A DNA stretch of 64,000 nucleotides from Paucilactobacillus hokkaidonensis JCM 18461 (GTDB lineage Bacteria; Bacillota; Bacilli; Lactobacillales; Lactobacillaceae): positions 248,001-312,000 of the forward strand of contig NZ_AP014680.1 of assembly GCF_000829395.1 (NCBI RefSeq), written 5' to 3'. A program made the translations under genes and the position numbers. The notes under the pieces were generated by a model. The model saw nothing but the letters and a program-made list of their open reading frames with translations. It did no database searches and was not told the origin of the DNA. Below, in pieces: positions 60,965 to 64,000 of the stretch. Position 1 is the stretch's first letter; each line of letters begins with the position of its first letter.

Positions 60965-61651
60965 TTGAAACATAAATCGGTGTTTTTTTGGCTGGCACTA
61001 GTGATGGGATTTATTTTCATTCCAGTAGCCCATAAAAGCCAATTGCTACCAATTACTGGTGAAATTGAGCAGTATATTAATAAAGTAGTTCCTAACACAA
61101 ATTCAACTAAACAAGATCAGAACGTATCACAAAGTAGTTCAGTGGAATCAACGACTACAACGGAGCAGACACCATTAGAATCAAATGTTGAGGGAAAAAG
61201 ACTGTCCAGTACGTACTATTATCATTTTGCGCAGGGCGTACCACAGTCAGTTAAAACAGCATTCAAGTACGCCATTCAAACGTATAACCAAACTGGTGTA
61301 GTTAAGTTGGTGGCTGGAACGGGTACTCAAAAACAAAATCAGATCACTTTTTCGACTTACCGTAAAGTAATGAGCGCACAGCAACAAGGTACGATTGAGT
61401 TAGGCCGTGGTGGTCCTGAAATTATTACACAGGTTGGTTTTGGTGCGTATACCGCCAATCATGCCCAAGCTAGTTTAAATATTAACTACCCGGGATTAAT
61501 TAAGAATTCTGTTGCAATTCATGAATTGGGCCATGCGTTAGGTTTGGCTCATAGTTCGAGCCAACGATCAGTGATGTACCCAATTGATCGTGGGAGGACA
61601 ACTCTAACTGATGCAGATATTAATGGCCTTAAGAAAATTTATGATCAGTAA
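60965..61651 (+). CDS. Secreted or membrane-tethered matrixin-like zinc metalloprotease
   Basis: A 228-residue protein. The first helix (about 5-22) is a signal peptide or anchor, then a Ser/Thr/Gln-rich linker (about 45-78), then the protease domain. The zinc site is HELGHALGLAH (HExxHxxGxxH, about residue 190), with the Met-turn in SVMYP soon after, the metzincin layout. The TTG start at 60965 follows AAGGGG. No pro-domain with a cysteine switch is visible. It is followed 29 bases later by a small membrane protein gene. Targets are unknown. Confidence 0.88.
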   Translation: MKHKSVFFWLALVMGFIFIPVAHKSQLLPITGEIEQYINKVVPNTNSTKQDQNVSQSSSVESTTTTEQTPLESNVEGKRLSSTYYYHFAQGVPQSVKTAFKYAIQTYNQTGVVKLVAGTGTQKQNQITFSTYRKVMSAQQQGTIELGRGGPEIITQVGFGAYTANHAQASLNINYPGLIKNSVAIHELGHALGLAHSSSQRSVMYPIDRGRTTLTDADINGLKKIYDQ

Positions 61652-61680
61652 CTAAATTTTAAACATTAGGAGGATTGAAA

Positions 61681-61941
61681 ATGACTTCATTTTTATTGCC
61701 ACTTGCAATGACTGATGGCGCCAAGGTTGGAATTGCCGTTGGCGCGTTAGTCTTTATTATATTATTTATTAAATTAATCATTGGATTTATTAAATTTTGT
61801 TTCCGACATCCAGTTATATTTATTGTGTTGTTATTGTGTGGCGGATTAGGATTTGCATTTAACTTTTTATTAGCGGGGATATTAATTTTGGCAGTGTTAG
61901 CCGGTGGAGTGGTAATGTTTATTTTTAACGAGTTTGGCTAA
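61681..61941 (+). CDS. Small hydrophobic membrane protein, unknown function
   Basis: An 86-residue protein, almost wholly hydrophobic, with two to three helices. The first resembles a signal or anchor (SFLLPLAMTDGAKVGIAVGALVF). ATG 61681 follows AGGAGG by seven bases; TTG 61675 overlaps that spacing and is rejected. It lies directly after the metalloprotease gene on the same strand and may share its transcript. I recognise no family. Confidence 0.65.
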   Translation: MTSFLLPLAMTDGAKVGIAVGALVFIILFIKLIIGFIKFCFRHPVIFIVLLLCGGLGFAFNFLLAGILILAVLAGGVVMFIFNEFG

Positions 61942-61986
61942 ATGATAACAATTACTATTTACATTAAAAAGTAATTATGGTAGTCT

Positions 61987-62012
61987 GTTAAAAGTAATTA
62001 TTACGATTTAAC
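61987..62012. promoter_or_regulatory. Probable Zur box
   Basis: The core GTAATTATTAC (61993-62003) is a perfect inverted repeat. The right arm reads ATTACGATTTAAC, matching the Gram-positive Zur half-site; the left arm GTTAAAAGTAAT is one base shorter and imperfect. It lies just before the 44-codon gene and the S14 paralogue. Confidence 0.65.
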
Positions 62013-62025
62013 GGGGGAATCAACC

Positions 62026-62160
62026 ATGGCAGAGAAAATTGATTATGCAAGTGCCAAACGGCGACTAAATAGTAGAAACATTAAAACTCGCAATCGGGCA
62101 AAAAAGGTTTTACATGATATGAAACGAAATAATGTTAAGAAGGTGTTAGTAAATGGCTAA
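62026..62160 (+). CDS. 44-codon basic protein gene coupled to rpsN
   Basis: An ORF from ATG 62026 to TAA 62158-62160, with GGGGGA upstream. The product is lysine/arginine-rich with no Cys ([20 protein letters not shown] at its start) and looks helical. It overlaps the S14 gene start at 62153 by eight bases, so translation is coupled. I recognise no family. Its composition suggests RNA or ribosome binding, but it does not resemble L33 or L36. Position behind the probable Zur box suggests expression under zinc limitation. Confidence 0.6.
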   Translation: MAEKIDYASAKRRLNSRNIKTRNRAKKVLHDMKRNNVKKVLVNG

Positions 62161-62422
62161 GAAATCAAAAATAATGAAGGCACGTAAAATCGATGCCACA
62201 ATCGAAAAATATGCGGCATTACGACAAGAGCTTAAAAAAAATCATGATTATATTGCTTTGAGCAAGTTACCACGAAACGCTTCACCAACGAGACATCACA
62301 ATCGCGACAGTTTAGATGGTCGTCCTCATGCATATATGCGCAAGTTTAAAATGTCACGGATTAATTTTCGGCATTATGCTCATTTAGGACAAATTCCAGG
62401 AGTTAAAAAGGCTAGCTGGTAA
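62153..62422 (+). CDS. rpsN: Zinc-independent 30S ribosomal protein S14 paralogue
   Basis: The 89 residues match S14 of the long, cysteine-free type: [11 protein letters not shown] at the start, [49 protein letters not shown] and the terminal [11 protein letters not shown]. No Cys is present, so it needs no zinc; Firmicutes also carry a short zinc-binding S14 in the main ribosomal operon. Under zinc limitation this form replaces the zinc protein. It overlaps the 44-codon gene and ends at a terminator. Confidence 0.94.
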   Translation: MAKKSKIMKARKIDATIEKYAALRQELKKNHDYIALSKLPRNASPTRHHNRDSLDGRPHAYMRKFKMSRINFRHYAHLGQIPGVKKASW

Positions 62423-62436
62423 TACAATAGTGTATC

Positions 62437-62485
62437 AAAAATGGTTCTATGAAAGCTGAATTGCTTTCGTAGGACCATTTTTATT
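62437..62485 (+). terminator. Rho-independent terminator after rpsN
   Basis: AAAAATGG (62437-62444) pairs with CCATTTTT (62475-62482), with inner CTA/TAG and GAAAG/CTTTC steps, and T-rich sequence follows. Confidence 0.85.
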
Positions 62486-62552
62486 TGACAATATAATTCA
62501 ATCTAGTTAAAGCTTAAAATTTAATTGCATCGAGATTAAGCAAGCAGTAAAA

Positions 62553-62582
62553 ATGACAGCATCTATAAATAATTGTTATAAT
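62553..62582 (+). promoter_or_regulatory. Promoter of the SDR gene
   Basis: ATGACA (62553-62558) and TATAAT (62577-62582) are spaced by 18 bases, and TG at 62574-62575 extends the -10. Confidence 0.7.
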
Positions 62583-62632
62583 CAACATAAGGAGACTATA
62601 ACAAATTTTGAAATAATTAGGAGGCTTCCATA

Positions 62633-63367
62633 ATGGATAGATTAAAGGATAAAGTCGCGATTATTACTGGTGGTTCTCAAGGTATGGGTGCTGCGCATGC
62701 TAAGTTGTTTATTGATGAAGGTGCTAAGGTCGTTATTACAGATATCAATGCAGAAAAAGGTGAAAAATATGCCGATGAATTGGGTAACAATGCCACGTTC
62801 ATTAAACAAGATGTTTCTAGTGAAACTGACTGGCAAAGGGTAATGGATGAAACTAAACAGAAGCTTGGCAACTTAGATATACTGGTGAATAATGCCGGAA
62901 TTACGTTTGCTAAGTCGATTTTTGACATTACAGTTGATGATTATGTAAAGATATTCCGTATTAATCAATTAGGAGCATTTCTGGGAACTAAATATGCTGC
63001 TATCGCAATGAAAGATCAGCAACATGGAAGTATCGTCAATATTTCTTCTTTAAATGGTATTGTTGGTGGTGCGGTTGGATATACAGATACTAAATTTGCT
63101 GTTCGTGGGTTAACTAAAGCCGCTGCATTAGAATTAGCCCATTACAATATCAGAGTTAATTCTGTTCATCCAGGGGTTATTTCAACTCCAATGATCCATC
63201 AGGGAGATACAGGTGATGCAGTGGAACAGTTTGCCAAATCAATTCCGTTGCAGCGAATTGCTAAACCAAATGAAGTTTCAAAAATGGTTCTTTTCCTGGC
63301 CTCTGATGATTCCAGTTATTCTACTGGATCAGAATTTGTTATTGACGGTGGAATGAGTGCTCAATAG
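62633..63367 (+). CDS. Short-chain dehydrogenase (alcohol dehydrogenase / 3-oxoacyl reductase-like)
   Basis: A 244-residue classical SDR, close in layout to the (R)-specific alcohol dehydrogenases of lactobacilli. The cofactor loop is ITGGSQGMGAAHA, and the Asp in VVITDINAEKG after strand 2 suggests NAD rather than NADP. NNAG, the Ser in VNISSLNG, YTDTK as YxxxK, and VHPGVISTPM follow. GGAGG lies before ATG 62633. Substrate range cannot be told from sequence; FabG-like 3-oxoacyl reduction is less likely outside a fab operon. Confidence 0.9.
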   Translation: MDRLKDKVAIITGGSQGMGAAHAKLFIDEGAKVVITDINAEKGEKYADELGNNATFIKQDVSSETDWQRVMDETKQKLGNLDILVNNAGITFAKSIFDITVDDYVKIFRINQLGAFLGTKYAAIAMKDQQHGSIVNISSLNGIVGGAVGYTDTKFAVRGLTKAAALELAHYNIRVNSVHPGVISTPMIHQGDTGDAVEQFAKSIPLQRIAKPNEVSKMVLFLASDDSSYSTGSEFVIDGGMSAQ

Positions 63368-63394
63368 TCCTAAAATGGTGTGCCAATTAATTTT

Positions 63395-63441
63395 AAAAAA
63401 ATATCGTCAGGAAGGCGCTCCTTCCATGGCGATATTTTTTA
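63395..63441. terminator. Bidirectional terminator
   Basis: AAAAAATATCG (63395-63405) pairs with CGATATTTTTT (63430-63440), with an inner GGAAG/CTTCC step. It lies between the SDR gene and a convergent gene. Confidence 0.85.
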
Positions 63442-63467
63442 TTTGGTAAGTGTTGTTAGCAACATAG

Positions 63468-64000
63468 TTACTTTAATTTAAAGTCTAAAACGACTGGATT
63501 ATGATCCGAGTATTTAAACTGAGTATTGTGGACGTGAATGTCTGTTGCAGTAATATTTTTGGATAAAATATAACCATCGATCATTGTCACGAATGTTCGT
63601 CCTTTTTTATACGGCTGATTTAAATTACGAACGGATGGGATTCCAGCTTGTTTTAAACCAGTCGTTGGAATGTAAAAATTATTAGGTAATTTTTTTCGTG
63701 GAAATGGATTTGTCCAAGTTAACTTTGGATTACCAGTTTTAAATATTTTAGCGCTATTATTCAAAATAGCATGATTATAATCACCTGCCACTAGAACATA
63801 ATTACCTTGTTTGTATTCATCGTGAATAAAAGTAAATAACTTCTTGAATTGTGTATTTTGAATGGCCTTATTTTTGGTATACGCTGACATATGAATATTG
63901 ACCATTAGAAAATATTTACCGTTATTCACTCGACTTTTAGTAACAGTAAATGCGCGATCAAGATCAGTAAATTTACTTAAACCGGTATCAATTGGCAATG
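63468..64000 (-). CDS. Endonuclease/exonuclease/phosphatase family protein, C-terminal part
   Basis: The frame is open to the window edge on the minus strand, so the N-terminal part lies outside. About 177 residues of the EEP fold are visible: YFLMVNIHMSAY, VLVAGDYNH with the catalytic Asp/Asn pair, IDGYILSKN and the terminal YSDHNPVVLDF with the catalytic Asp-His. DNase, phosphatase and sphingomyelinase-type members share these motifs. A TTG at 63996-63998 is not taken as a start. Confidence 0.85.
   Translation of the reverse strand, partial: LPIDTGLSKFTDLDRAFTVTKSRVNNGKYFLMVNIHMSAYTKNKAIQNTQFKKLFTFIHDEYKQGNYVLVAGDYNHAILNNSAKIFKTGNPKLTWTNPFPRKKLPNNFYIPTTGLKQAGIPSVRNLNQPYKKGRTFVTMIDGYILSKNITATDIHVHNTQFKYSDHNPVVLDFKLK

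Noticed and set aside
63996-63998. TTG as start of the endonuclease/phosphatase gene
   Set aside because: The visible part lacks the N-terminal catalytic motifs of the family, so the gene continues beyond the window.

Overview
The window looks like chromosomal DNA from a low-GC lactic acid bacterium of the family Lactobacillaceae; the genus cannot be fixed from sequence alone. The grounds are many TTG/GTG starts behind strong AGGAGG-type ribosome sites, a KxYKxGKxW-type signal peptide with an LPQTN sortase anchor and MucBP-like repeats, a cysteine-free ribosomal protein S14 paralogue, and two Wzy-dependent exopolysaccharide (EPS) loci of Firmicute type. I saw no rRNA, tRNA, CRISPR array, insertion sequence or prophage.

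Layout. 1-362: 3' end of an unrecognised gene. 591-2000: LytR-CpsA-Psr ligase and a small membrane protein. 2209-13729 (+): EPS locus 1 (chain-length regulator, tyrosine kinase, PHP phosphatase, priming transferase, epimerase, five glycosyltransferase/Stealth genes, polymerase, flippase); its distal part is very AT-rich. 13911-15329: two paralogous Ser-rich membrane proteins. 15513-19634: VanRS-like two-component system and a D,D-carboxypeptidase, split by a broken thymidylate kinase copy. 19653-22769: GNAT acetyltransferase, AzlC/AzlD, CFA synthase. 22977-26840: large sortase-anchored adhesin with three near-identical 273-bp repeats. 27004-28828: AI-2E family permease and phosphoglycerate mutase. 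29093-31101 (-): PIN / ImmA-IrrE module and a small membrane protein. 31280-36216: LacI regulator, MFS transporter and GH31 alpha-glucosidase around a promoter carrying two operators. 36296-48243 (-): EPS locus 2, with a 4-amino-sugar pathway and an ATP-grasp/HAD fusion. 48547-52892: MarR regulator divergent from an ABC transporter, an NTF2-like protein and an SDR. 53059-56830: sugar porter, aldose epimerase and an Ldh2-type dehydrogenase. 57392-57898: small secreted four-repeat protein behind a folded leader. 58076-58699: MazEF/PemIK-type module. 58840-60805: MarR with a YczE-type protein, and a convergent YitT protein. 60965-64000: secreted matrixin-like protease, small membrane protein, probable Zur-controlled S14 paralogue with a 44-codon leader gene, SDR alcohol dehydrogenase, and a partial endonuclease/phosphatase gene.

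How the genes fit together. Most of the window concerns the cell surface: two separate Wzy-type polysaccharide systems, one LCP ligase, a D,D-carboxypeptidase under a two-component system, an LPXTG adhesin, a secreted protease and a secreted repeat protein. The remainder is regulated sugar use, stress or resistance modules and two toxin-antitoxin-like pairs. The least explained items are a pair of long hairpins that share a framework (28838-28956 and 55493-55617), the repeat protein with its leader, the amino-sugar/ATP-grasp set in EPS locus 2, and the broken tmk inside the two-component operon.
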